Source: Carya illinoinensis (taxonomy: Eukaryota > Streptophyta > Magnoliopsida > Fagales > Juglandaceae). Taken from it: DNA of 64,000 bases. The notes below the pieces were generated by a model that worked only from the letters and a program-made list of their open reading frames with translations, made no database searches and was not told where the DNA came from. A program made the position numbers and the translations under genes. Positions 14,422-24,963 of the stretch are shown here, piece after piece. Each line of letters starts with the position of its first letter. Position 1 is the first letter of the stretch. The DNA is taken from contig NC_056757.1 of assembly GCF_018687715.1 (NCBI RefSeq), forward strand, positions 28,687,501 to 28,751,500, written 5' to 3'.

Positions 14422-14549
14422 GGGGAAGAAAGTGGAAACCTAACCCTAGAGCTGCTCCAGTACTTCTTGTCCCAAGAACCTTTGTATAGAGATCCAATGG
14501 AAGTGATTTCTAGGCCTTCCAATAGGTCATCTTCTCCAGGTTTTGCCAT
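3846..14549 (-). CDS. FYR-domain and WD40-like repeat protein, 14 exons, 1302 residues
   Basis: Exons: 14549-14445, 13483-13376, 13265-13134, 12632-12045, 11271-11127, 11024-10668, 10544-10053, 9676-8727, 8611-8526, 8448-8230, 7828-7700, 6333-5965, 5810-5695, 3958-3846. All borders are GT-AG, phases agree and the sum is 1303 codons with no internal stop. Residues about 13-56 look like FYRN (ITSIGSLYKGSWDKKYW, then YPYPVGYQ); about 57-130 look like FYRC (GPLFVV, GHSCSGQTPDIAW, then FFGFKNPLVQRLLREL). Residues 130-840 are low-complexity, Ser/Glu-rich and probably disordered, with a basic RKKKAS patch. The C-terminal 450 residues carry WD40-like blades (LHLWVMNSAW, GEFSIWDISKR, LAYMWELATG). FYR domains occur in nuclear chromatin proteins such as MLL/KMT2 and TBRG1, so a nuclear chromatin role is inferred only. 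I do not know a gene name. Introns carry a LINE and two SINE-like repeats. Confidence 0.88.
5133..5215 (+). repeat. SINE-like dispersed repeat, copy 1 (last intron of FYR-WD40 gene)
   Basis: A T-run is followed by TTGGCACCTGATGTCC, GTGTCCCGACTAATTCC and GCATAGGCCCTCGACAAGG, then an A-rich stretch. The same ordered blocks recur at 63395-63485 (TTGGCATTGGATGTCC, ATAGGCCCTCGATAAGG). Two unlinked copies in introns of different genes indicate a dispersed short retroelement. Family not firmly identified. Confidence 0.55.
11331..11781 (-). mobile_element. LINE 3' fragment in intron 4 of the FYR-WD40 gene
   Basis: Minus-strand coding from about 11783 to 11465 gives a typical C-terminal end of plant L1-type ORF2: AGLSWVMPMRVVDLLACW, then MIPLCIMWCLWIERNER. 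The 3' UTR lies towards lower coordinates and ends in the AT run at 11321-11342. It is flanked by a 22-bp direct repeat starting TTTTAAATTACC at 11309-11330 and 11782-11803, a convincing target-site duplication. The copy is 5'-truncated, as usual for LINEs, and lacks the reverse transcriptase core. It has the same orientation as the host gene and leaves both flanking exons intact. Confidence 0.85.
13670..13830 (+). mobile_element. tRNA-derived SINE in intron 1 of the FYR-WD40 gene
   Basis: GGTAGCCCAAGTGGTAAGG at 13682-13700 fits a Pol III box A, and CAGGTTTTATTACCCC about 35 bp later sits where a degenerate box B is expected. The body ends in a T/A-rich tail near 13800-13830. Orientation is antisense to the host gene. 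Clean target duplications were not resolved. Confidence 0.6.
14387..14425. repeat. (GA)n followed by a G tract
   Basis: About 12 GA units (14387-14410) run directly into 15 G (14411-14425). It lies in intron 1 just inside the donor of the FYR-WD40 gene, so the pre-mRNA carries a long C tract followed by CU repeats. Confidence 0.9.
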
Positions 14550-14772
14550 TGGTAGCTGAAGAGCGCGAGCGCTGAGCTCCGGAGTTTCGAAAATGAACGA
14601 AGTAGAAGGATATTGATTTTACAGATTGAAATGCTTAAGTTCGCAGAGTGAGAGAGTAGAGATGGCGGGAACCGAAATCAGAGAGAAAGGAGATGTTTTT
14701 CGTTTAGTATTCCCTCCAACTCCAATAGATAAATGCTTCGAAAAGGAAATGTACAAAACCAAAAATTATATT

Positions 14773-14844
14773 CGCCGTTGCCGGGGATCGAACCCGGGTC
14801 ACCCGCGTGACAGGCGGGAATACTCACCACTATACTACAACGAC
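14773..14844 (-). tRNA. tRNA-Asp (GTC)
   Basis: 72 nt on the minus strand. The acceptor stem GTCGTTG (from 14844) pairs with CAACGGC before discriminator G at 14773, with one G-T pair. Box A is present near TAGTATAGTGG and box B is GGTTCGATCCC. Anticodon GTC is at 14811-14809 in a CCTGTCACG loop. There is no intron and no encoded CCA, as expected for a nuclear gene. It lies 224 bp upstream of the FYR-WD40 start codon on the same strand, within its promoter region. Confidence 0.97.
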
Positions 14845-14849
14845 TGTGT

Positions 14850-17028
14850 TGAAAAGTGACCTATTTAGTAATTATTTATTATTTCTTTAACTGATATTAC
14901 ATACCGACTACAACAGGCAAATCCTAAAAAAACAATTAAGGGAGTACTTAGATAATGAGATGAGATAGTTTCATATTAAAAATAAAAATTAAATAAAATA
15001 TTATTTTTTTAATATTATTATTATTTTAAAATTTGAAAAAGTTACAATAATGAGATGAAATGAAATAGTTTTTTAATTTAAACAACCTTTAAGGCTTCAT
15101 TTGATTATACAGATGAAATGAAAAATTTGTGAATAGTAGTGAGGTAATTTGTTAATAATAATGAAATAGTTTTAGTTAAGATTTTTATAGGGTTTTGAAA
15201 AATGAGAAAAAAAAAGTTGAATAAAAAAATTATAAAGTTAAAAAATGGTTAGGATATAATTTTTAATATTATTGTTGTTTTAGAATTTGAAAAAGTTGAA
15301 TTATTTTTTATATTTTTTTTGGGAGTTTAAGAAAGTTGTAATGATTAAATTAAAAAATTAAAAATTTGAAATTAAAAAATATTTATATTTAAATGGTATT
15401 TAAATATTGAGATGAGATGAGATGGTTTGAAATGTTTGTAAAACTAAATCTAGCCTAAATTTTGTATTAATAATAGTAGTCCCTTCACTCCATGTGTGAA
15501 TTACCAATTTTAGGAATATGCCGTTATAAAATTTTGGAGAAATGTTGAATCAACCTTATGAGTTAAAAGATGCTGCCACGGCTAGCAACCAAATATAGAG
15601 TCTGGTTTGAGCTCCCTGTCTTAGGCTATCTAAGTGCATCCTGCTTTAATTAATACCCAAAATTTCCCTCTAACTTGAATTTAAAAAAAAAAAAAATGTC
15701 AATGAAAATAAAAATTAAAAAAAGGTCGGCTTTGAGAGGCTCCATATTGTAATTCTAGTTCTAGAAAGGAAATGCTCTTTCATACTCTATAATGAAAAAT
15801 ATTTATACAGTTTTAAGATATGGAAATTTTGCATATTTTATTTGAAAAAATAGGAAAAATCTAAGACCCTTGTGTATATATATAAACCAACTTTTTTTCA
15901 CAATAGATGTCACTTTTTTTCAAAATGAGTGCGCTAAACTTTCACTCTAAAAACTACTCCTCTATAAAAATATGTTGGCTTCCTTGTTTGTTGCAATTTG
16001 TAGCAAAATATGTTGTGAGAAACTCCACACCCACACACAACATTAGTAAGACAAACAATGAAATAATTGTGAAAACATAAGAATCAAACGCGCACACACA
16101 ATACACAATATTTAACGTAGTTCAACAACATGCCTATGTTTACAGAGCTGTAGGAGATTTTATTTCATAAGATTACGAGAGTCTTACTCATACAAATCTC
16201 AACTCTCGCTAGGGCTTTTTCTCTCTCGCAATGTTGATCTACACCATTTCCATTCCTCTTAGTTCAACCTAATGCATTTCAATTCCAAAACATAACATAT
16301 ATATATAAAACTGCGCCAAGAAACCATAATGCAATAAAACATGGTTATTTGCTCGAACGAACAACCTATCTAACATTGGCTTGAGCGACACTAGAGTGAA
16401 CTATAGAGTTCTGCTTGAGTCCACTATCGTGTGCCACAAGCAAAGAATCTGTCTAAACTTCGCATGAGCTAATTATTGAGCGAACTCTCTGCCTAAATTT
16501 TGCTTAAATGCCATGTCAAGCGAGACTCGAGCAAACTCTCATCTTGATACCTTCTCTATCCAAAACAACCAGCTCCATGACCCAACAAAATAGGCAATAG
16601 GTGGAAGAAGGAAGTTGGAACCGTCAATGGACCAGTTTTATTAGATTTAATTAAGTTTGTCAATCTCGAATGTACCACTAGCATTAGTCATTTTATCATG
16701 CACGTGTTATACTTCCAAAAAATTGGTCAATTTGCTTTATAATTGTAGCCTAATTTTTTTTATTATTTATGTTTAATATCATGTGTATCCAAAAAAGAAA
16801 AAAACGATTATTTTAAGAAAAATGCTAAATTACAACTAGTTTAGCTGCAAAGCCTCTACAAACGAATGCGAGGTTGCCGGGGAATGATAATATAATTCCT
16901 TGCTCGAAATGACCAGATGGCATTATTTTACTTTTATTCATTGAATTATGTTCTAAAGATATAAAGTTTTTCTCCCTCGAAAGGATATAGATATTTCAAT
17001 AAAAGGCATGAAACTGTTCCCAAAACAC

Positions 17029-17033
<5 letters not shown>
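14850..17033. other. Intergenic, repeat-derived
   Basis: No gene is recognised. 15090-15460 is an AT-rich MITE-like element with GATGAGATGAGA near its right end and TTAAGGCTTCATTTG at its left; a related fragment lies at 14940-15080. 15900-16850 has ordinary spacer without coding frames. Confidence 0.5.

Positions 17034-17091
<58 letters not shown>
17034..17091. repeat. (GA)29 microsatellite
   Basis: Uninterrupted GA dinucleotide run of about 58 bp, about 1.0 kb downstream of the SPL stop codon. Confidence 0.95.
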
Positions 17092-17092
<1 letters not shown>

Positions 17093-17591
17093 TATCTCAC
17101 GGTTTCATCAATAATATCTAAATACTTAAATTGACATAATATTTGTTGAAAATAGAAATAAAGGGTACTTAAAGGAACTTAATTACAGATTCAAACTTGC
17201 ATCACTTTACAGTAGCAAGGTCCACAAATCTTTTTCTTATTTGCCTTTTTGGGAAAAGGAATGTTCCTACTTACGGTGTATATGGTTTCTATCAACCTTT
17301 CAAACAGCTCAATGGAAGTTAGTACTTAGTAGAGTATTCTGATCCATGCAGAATGTCTTCAACCGCCTCTCCTTAACCTGCACCAACAAAACTGTTTCTA
17401 TTTATTGTTCACAATAACTAGGGGTAACAAGAACCTGAAACTACAAAGGTTTTTCTCTATTTTTCTGTCATTCATGCTTCCTCATTTTAAGGAAATTTCT
17501 TTTGATAACGTGGAAACTCACTAAGGTAGGGCCCTAAGGAAGTAAATCTAAGAATCAAGGTACACAACCCCACCCGTGAGAGATGTCCGCC

Positions 17592-17805
17592 CATTTGGTT
17601 ACACAGATAAGATGAGATGAGATATTCTAAATAGTAATAAATAAAATATTTTTATAATATAATTTTTGAATATTAATTTTGTATTGGGATTTGAAAAAGT
17701 TAGATTGTTTATTATATTTTGTATAGGGATTTGAAAAAGTTGTAATGATGAATTGAGATGAGATGAGATTTTTGGTTTTGGTTAACCAAACAAGGTCGTC
17801 TACAA
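17592..17805. repeat. MITE-like element with GATGAGATGAGA ends
   Basis: Starts CATTTGGTTACACAGATAAG and ends GGTTAACCAAACAAGG, giving short inverted ends (TTTGGTTA / TAACCAAA), with GATGAGATGAGAT near both ends. Related to 15090-15460 and probably 39880-40090. Lies in the 3' flank of the SPL gene. Confidence 0.55.
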
Positions 17806-18116
17806 CTCATCCCAAACTCATCCTTTGACCACCGGGTTGCATCTTGACAGTTTAGGAATTTGAAATATCAAGTCTCTTTCAATTGATATCAAACTTTTAG
17901 ATAACTCTCAAAGCGAAGGACCAACATAGTAGCTACCATAAGATTTGATTGATAGTCTGATTTTTATCTTCATTTTGCTTCAACTCCAAAATGCACTACC
18001 ATAGATCCTCACACCTTCGCCCATAACCCTTGCATTAGTACCCCACACAAGAACTTTACCTGTGAAAGCACCCTTGCCTTCTAAGTGTGACAGGAAAAAA
18101 ATAGACACACAGATCA

Positions 18117-21100
18117 TTAGAGCTTTATTGGCATACCTTGCGGATTGCACACTGCTCTAAAGTTTGGAAAATAGCACGAGCCCTCATTTTCCTGCTTTAC
18201 TTGAAGGGAGTTTTTTTGTTGCTCCACTCTTTGAAGATGTGATGACAATTGGAGCCAATCAACTGTGGATCCATGATCAGGAGGACAATACTTGGCATTC
18301 AGCATCTTTGACTCTTGAAAAATCCCATCGGTATGAACTTGAAAACCAGCAGCATGACTAGCATCAGAAAACATAATGGATCCCAGCTTGTCAACTTCTA
18401 TGGAGTTCATTCCATATGAATAGAGTCCATTTGGTCCATACTGCTCCATAGAGCTTACCTTTAGGGGTTTCTCAGAAACTTGAACATCACCGTGATGGGC
18501 AGAATCACCTTGCATAATCTGGGGGCCAGCCATTGGAATTCCTATCAAATGACTTGACAAGTCTTCTGATTGAGCTGACAGAAGAGAGAGAGCAAGACTG
18601 GAGATTGAGGGCCCTGACAGTTCCTGTACAGTGGAAACAGTAACATTATAGTCTTCAGTTCCTGATGAAGGCAGTCCCAAACAATGTTGTTTCCCAATGC
18701 CATGTAGATGGAGAATAGAGTTCGAAAGCAACTGCCGACTGGTGATAGGCATTGCTGATTGAGGACTGTTAAATGACTCCCCTTCCAATTTGATATGTCT
18801 AAACCCGTTAGCTTGTACAGATTTTCCTGGATAAACAACGCCTGCTTGAAAAATGTCTGGGAAAACAAAGGGTGTTCTCTTTGGCAAGGAAGTCCCTAGA
18901 TATCCAGTGCCTGCAAAATCCTTATTTTATTACAAGCCATGGAACACAACTTTGAGCAGGAAACATTTTTCCAGCAGCCAGTAGAATGATTTCTGATTGC
19001 TTATGCATAATTGTCGGAAAGCACAAGGCAGATTCAGCTATATATTATGTATGTATATACTTTCACCCTTTTCAACCAGTTTCTTGTCATTCTCTTCATA
19101 TGCAGGTTCCTAGTTATTAGGATTATATAGAATGCAAATTTTCTTGGTTGAACTTAGAAACTTTATGTGCAAGCTAAATGTCATATGTCTACTTCAATTA
19201 AGTGACTTGACCTGAAGTTGTTTCTACACTCTTCACCTTCTGTCTAATTTGAGAGTTTCCAGGGCCTTTGCTTAGTTTAGATTATGATTCTTACTAATCA
19301 TGCCACAAGCTCTTAAAAATCAAAAGTCTAACTACTAGACTACCCATACTGAAAGAGGTTAATTTATTTAACCTTAACACCTTGTATTTAAACTATTCAA
19401 ATTACTGCTTATACAAGTATTTACAACAAGCTCATTTCATTTTTTTGGACAAACTGTGACAACACATTATATCAATCACATAGACCATAACTCTGCATAA
19501 TGATTATAGTCTATATTTATCTGGACATACTGCATATTATTTAAATTATTTCAGGAAATATATAATCTGTCATCAATATGTGCCAATTAGCTGTTAACAA
19601 GTGAATCGTAGTGGTTATAATGTTAAAAAAACCATTGGATAGACAGCATTAAAAGGAACTCAATGCATGGCTGACGTGGTCAAGAGGCTCACTACGATTC
19701 ACTTTTCCTTTTCTTTCAATATCTATAAAATTCATTCTGGTCAAGAGGCTCAATTTTGTGTGAAAAATGAAAAAGATGTAATGGGATAAAATATTAGTAT
19801 AAAAGACATTATCTCTAATGACAGTTCTGACTAAAAAAGGAAATCAAAAGGAAATTAGTGAAATTAGATGATTGGTCAACTTGTAATCTTAAACAAACTT
19901 ATCTAACTTGACTGACGTTGTCTTGTGCAGTGACCTATTCTTGCAAATATAATGACAGTTAGGGATGGACCAAGGAAGTCCTGCAAGAGCCTAATATCTG
20001 TACTTGAAAAAATTGCTAACAAAAAAACAAAATTTATTGTGGTGCTTTTGTTTTTTTTTTCATTTTGGGGGGGGGGGGGGGGGTGGTTTATGTCTGCGTT
20101 TTATTGTGCATTAAGTTCCTAGGGAGATTGAAAGTTTCATACCTTGATATGATTGAAGCAGCTTATGTTTACCAGAAAGGGTATCTAACTGAGGTTTCCT
20201 TCGACGTTCATTGTGGCCTGCTAGGCGTTTACGACAACTTCGCTTGCCATCATCAAATTCAGCCAGCAAATGAAACCTTATCAAATGACAGAAACCGAGT
20301 TCAAGTAAGCACTTTTAATAAGCAGAGGTGCATAATGAGCTTAAAAGCTAAATCAATCAAACAGAAAGGTGATTCTTTTTATGGTTGTACTAGATTCTAC
20401 GCTTATTCAATGTAGGTTGACAAATTGAAGTTATTAAATAAATACCTACGTAGTTATTAAATAAATACCTACGAAACTTGAACATATTTGGTCGGAAAGG
20501 CAAAAACTACCTAAGGCACACTACCAAAAACCTCGGCAATCATATCAACATTGTTGCATGATATCATTATGCAATTTTGCTTCATGTCATCAGCTGATTG
20601 CTTAGACAGATTGAAGTTATGATCTAAAAATAGGTTAGTTTTATAGTCCAGAGTCATAAATTTTTTCTTTGCTATTCTTGTTTTCCATTAAGCATGAGTT
20701 CATTCCTCGTCATTCACATTGTGATCCTCTGAACTGTTTCCACCAAACAACAGATTCTTGTATGTAGCCATTGCCTTCTGCTCCATTTGGGTTGGTTCAG
20801 TCGTTGATTTCTACTGGAGTTTGTGTTTTTTTTTTATATCATAGTAAAATGTTTATGCGGATGACATCCAGAAGTGAAAGATTACCAAAATTTCAGGGGT
20901 TTCAATGTCCCTCCTCTTAAACAAACAGGTAACTAATACAATCTCTGCCTGTGGGTCTTAAAAAAAAAAAAAAAGAGAAGGGGTTGTTTTCATTTTTCTA
21001 TTTTAGAAAGTTTTAAATAGGTGCTGTTCTGCTTGAATTTGTTTGATTGCCTCCTTTAATGCTTTATATGTCTCCTCTGTGTACATAGGTTGCATACCTT

Positions 21101-22012
21101 TCTTGGTTTCTAGATCATTTTCACATAATAGGACCTAAGTGAATGTGTAGTTTCAATTGGATCACAAAGCCAACAATTTTTTCTACTACATATGCTACGA
21201 GTCAAACAGGCTAGGGTCGTTACTACTAATGCATCCCAAACACAGCGTGAGAATAAGAATCTGGCCTTATATAGATATGTGCTAAGCTAACCATTACAAC
21301 TTTTGAACAATTCAAAAGCTAGAGGGAAAAAGATGACCAACCTGCTACACTGTTGGCAAAACCTTTGTTCAATGCCGTTAACTATTACTTTTGTAGTCTT
21401 GGAGTGAACATCACAAACTTTATGCCTTTTGTGGTAATCCTTTGAGGAGCTCAAATCCTTGTTACAACCATAGACTTGGCAGAAGGCAGTCTGAGAGTAT
21501 GAGCTTGCTTTACGTGCTCGCTTTGTAAGCAAGGATGGTGGTGCAGAAGGCAAAACCGGTTTGATTTTCAAAATCTTGCTATTCTCTACATCTTTCCAAT
21601 CAGCCAGTCTTCCTAGCTTCAAGTCAATCAGTGATGAATTTAGGCTGTTAGCTTCCAGGACAGAACTCGAAAGCTTTGCTTCAGAAGCCACTTCCTCAAA
21701 ACATGAATTTGAAGCAAAAATACACTGAGGAGAAACTTCTCTTTTACTAGTACTACAGCAAACCTCGCCACTTAGTATCTCCATTCCTTGGTTACCATGA
21801 AAAGGCTTTCTCACAAAGTCATGGAATTCCAATTCCATTCTCGCAACCGCTTCACCATTAGAAACAAGTCCATTGCGTTCAAAATTAAAAGTGGATTTAT
21901 CGCCCCATTCCGATGGTTTTTTACTTGTAGCAAGAACATCGACTTGTAAATCTATTTCGTCGGAAAACATAAGACCTTTCCCTTCTAAATTGTAACTCCA
22001 AGGCTCCATCAT
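18117..22012 (-). CDS. SPL6: SBP-box transcription factor, SPL6-like
   Basis: Plant-specific DNA-binding transcription factor of the SQUAMOSA promoter-binding-like family; SBP domains bind GTAC cores in the nucleus. Coding exons 22012-21342, 20276-20143 and 18910-18117 give 532 residues with consistent phases. The SBP domain is about residues 177-252: first zinc site Cys178, Cys183, Cys200, His203; second CQQC (219, 222), His226, Cys238; bipartite nuclear signal KRSCRKRL followed by NERRRK. The first intron splits the Arg codon of CQQCSR, the position conserved in this family. The N-terminus [19 protein letters not shown] and the long C-terminal exon fit the SPL6 subgroup; the exact orthologue is inferred. 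A second ATG directly follows the first. The last exon contains a miR156 site. A 5' UTR exon is likely near 22752-22860. Confidence 0.93.
18576..18595 (-). promoter_or_regulatory. miR156/157 target site in SPL coding sequence
   Basis: On the sense (minus) strand the site reads TGCTCTCTCTCTTCTGTCA, the classical SPL miR156 recognition sequence except for the base at its 5' edge. It encodes ALSLLSA, the peptide usually seen there in SPL proteins. It lies in the last exon and predicts age-dependent repression by miR156. Confidence 0.93.
20067..20083. repeat. Poly(G) run in SPL intron 2
   Basis: Seventeen consecutive G on the plus strand, just downstream of the exon 2 donor (20142), so a C17 tract lies near the start of the intron in the pre-mRNA. 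Confidence 0.9.
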
Positions 22013-22751
22013 TGATCATAGAACTTAATCAAAGCAAAAAAATATGCAATGATGTAAATGCCTACAAAAATTCCGTAAAAGAAAACATAAATCACCCTTC
22101 TGAAACTTACCAAAAGAAAAACCACCCTTGCAATTCGACCCTGAAGCCAAATTATACTCTAATATAAGACGAGTAAGAAACATAAATACATAGACAAATG
22201 TAAAAGCAAATACATACAGACATAAGCCGCATATAAACAAACATATATCACATGGAATAAACGTTGCAGGAACAAAAGAAAAGTGATGGCATTAACAATC
22301 ATAAAACTGTAAATGTGCCAGAAACAAATTTAAAGAAACTGAATAACATTGATTGTAGACGTGCCAAAGTCAGACAGAATATTCCAATTTCAGGTAGCCC
22401 AGAACTGAAAATAACAAACAACAGTCCAAACGTATAACATGGATTACTAGGAACGATTGATGCAAAATCATTATCCGTTTAACTGCTGGAAAAACAGAGG
22501 GGAAAAAAGAAAAGAAAAGAAAAGAAAGGGAAATCAAACGTTTGATTCTCGAGAACCAAACGGAATGCACAATGAAAGCTGGAAAATAAAGAGAGAGCAG
22601 AAAAGGCAACGGAGAATAGGTAAGAGTGGTTCATTGCATACCAGAATGAACAGTTACTTAGAGAGAGAGAGAGAGAGAGTGTGTGTGGTTTCTTCAGCTT
22701 TGAGATGAGGTCGAAGCAGATACAGTAATCGTCAACAAGATTTCCACTAAC

Positions 22752-22860
22752 CTGTCCAAAAGCAAGTCGAGGTCTTTTTGTAGCTTTTGAGGGACTTTGA
22801 AATTCCGTTTTTAGGAAGCCTATCTTTGCTTGGGGAAGTACTTGGGTTACCAATGAGGTG
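22752..22860 (-). other. Putative 5' UTR exon of the SPL gene
   Basis: A good donor, GACAG|GTTAGT, sits at 22752/22751 on the minus strand, and a 5' UTR intron would run to just above the start codon at 22012. 22660-22690 holds a GA/GT microsatellite inside that intron. SPL genes often have a leader intron. No transcript evidence is available here. Confidence 0.4.
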
Positions 22861-23045
22861 TTACAACGAGCATGTTGGTTCGTTTGTCTTAATGTATGAT
22901 ACTTTTGTCTGTTAAGGTTAATTTGTCATTTTTTTGTTGTTGATCATTACACTTTCAAAGACTCTCTAGTTGATATCATTAGTTCACCTTTGAGTTTTTC
23001 CAAGACTATTGATACTATTCGTTTTAAATATCAATAAGTAGTTAA
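22861..23045. other. SPL upstream spacer
   Basis: AT-rich promoter-side sequence with no recognisable coding frame, ending at a MITE. Confidence 0.5.
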
Positions 23046-23236
23046 GGTTGAGTTTGGATATTGAGATATACTGTGAATAATAATAAAAAATAAGTAAAAA
23101 ATAATAATAAAATATTAAATAATAATAAAAAATAATAAATATTAATAAAAAGTAAGTAAAAAGTAATAATAAAATAATAAATAGTAATAGAACATGTTAA
23201 AAAATGTTGAAGTATTCTCAACATCCAAACACAGCC
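23046..23236. repeat. MITE, family A (TGTTTGG ends)
   Basis: Left end GGTTGAGTTTGGATATTGAG is inverted relative to right end TTCTCAACATCCAAACACAG. The interior is made of AATAATAAAA stretches. Same family as 26981-27110, 54958-55135 and 58449-58612. No coding capacity. Confidence 0.75.
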
Positions 23237-23923
23237 CATGACAATTATTTATTAAGTAATATTATATATCATACGTTATTTTATTATATAAAATGTGACA
23301 TATTAATTACATCTTATTTTATATAATTGAATAAAAATGAAATAATAATATTGTGTATAAAGTTTTCTTTAATATATGCCGCATCATCAGGTGTGATTAC
23401 ATATGATGACGTTTAGGATACATAGAAATATTGCTCTTTCCAAAATAGTACATAGGCTACATTGATAACTTAGGACATTGAAATTCTCTTCCACTGTCCA
23501 TGCACGATCCTCTTTCCTTTCCGACAAATGGTATTTGCTACATAGAGTACGCATACGTGTCCTTTTTAAGCCCATATGAAAATATTAGTTTTTCAAGATT
23601 CGATTCTTTTTAAAAGAAAGTGTACAGTATTTATATAATTGTATTTGATATTATTCAAATATAATTATGATATAATGTATTCATTATTATTTGATATAAA
23701 AAATATAATAAATAATTATTTAATAATAATAAATATATTATATTTTATTTACTAAAATATAAATAAGATAGTAATATGGTGTATAAATTTTTCTTTTTAA
23801 ATAAAAACAATAAAAGTCAAATTAGTGGCCAGCTGTCGGTTAAAGTCATTTCAAGTGGGGTTTTTTTTTTCAAAATGACCGAAATATTCACTACTACGCT
23901 TGAAACGTTATTATAGTTGAAAA

Positions 23924-24105
23924 ATGATATTTGTAATTATAGTTGTATAAGTATCGTGTAATTTTTTAAAAAATAAATAAATTAATACAGAATTTATATG
24001 AAAAAAATTAACTTTTTAATCATGAAATTCACTCTTTTTCAAAACAATTACTTGACATTTGTACACTCCACAACTGTATGTAACATTACTTTTTATAATT
24101 TAAGA
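23924..24105. repeat. MITE-like element, family C copy
   Basis: Starts with ATGATATTTGTAATTATAG and GTATAAGTATCGTGTAA, and ends ACTCCACAACTGTATGTAAC. Copies with the same block order are at 26807-26962 and 27163-27330. The ends are roughly inverted. Confidence 0.6.
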
Positions 24106-24380
24106 AAAAATCTGCACAATTTCTTATTATACACATAATTTCTACATAACACATTTTTTTAAATTTTTATTATTTTATTATTTTATTAAATATTTAATAT
24201 ATAGATAATGAATAAAATAATTTATTTAATTTAAAAAGAATAAATTATTATTATTTTTTAAATATTAGAAGATTAAAAATTAAAAAGAAAATATGGTATA
24301 CGGAGATTGGGGAGGTTGCATTACTCATAATCTAATCCTAGAAACGTTTTGCTGATAAGGTGGTTCCCACACCCACCGGA

Positions 24381-24963
24381 TTAAGGAGAAGCCAACAAAA
24401 CAGAGACAGGTGGTGAGCAGTGAGACAATTTGATCGGACGGGAATCAGGCATCCACATCGGCGCTCTTCTGGGCTGGGGAGCAGAGAATCGTTCGTGAAG
24501 TTGATGGAAGGGGGAAGGTACTAAGGTAGATCTGGCCACCATGTGGTTGCCATTGACTATATGGGAAATAAGATGTCTATCTGGAGGGGAATTGATCTGT
24601 AGAAGGATTACCGGAGAGTATGAACTCTCAACCATGATTGCATCGGAATCACCAATGGTGCAATGACTAGAAAATGAAGAGTAAAAATTTTAGTTTTACA
24701 AATATCATTTCTCCCACATTTTGATCTTTGGGAGTGCGACGAGGCCCCTGAGTGCCATTTGTATACCCTGGGTAATCCTGCAAGTCTCCCCAATCAAGAA
24801 AGCTAAAGTGGAATTGTGGGATAGGGGTGGGTGGAACTGTGACATCTTCAGAGTAGTCCTGACAGGCACTGTCTCCCTTCTGTAACTTTCCCAAATGACC
24901 ATTGAGCCAACTCAAAAGCCAGCCCACCCACTCACTCAGTGAAAAAAGTTGTCCATTATGCAA
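24381..24963 (-). other. Two overlapping unrecognised open frames, coding status doubtful
   Basis: Two minus-strand frames (24963-24667, 98 codons; 24635-24381, 84 codons) stand out because the local GC content is higher than the surrounding AT-rich DNA. The first contains LSEWVGWLLSWLNG and FHFSFLDWGDLQDYPGYTNG. I recognise no family, see no convincing splice link to a gene, and think a decayed gene or retroelement fragment is as likely as a real protein. Confidence 0.2.

Noticed and set aside
18164..18361. Plus-strand frame opposite the SPL last exon
   Set aside because: Shadow of the conserved minus-strand exon.
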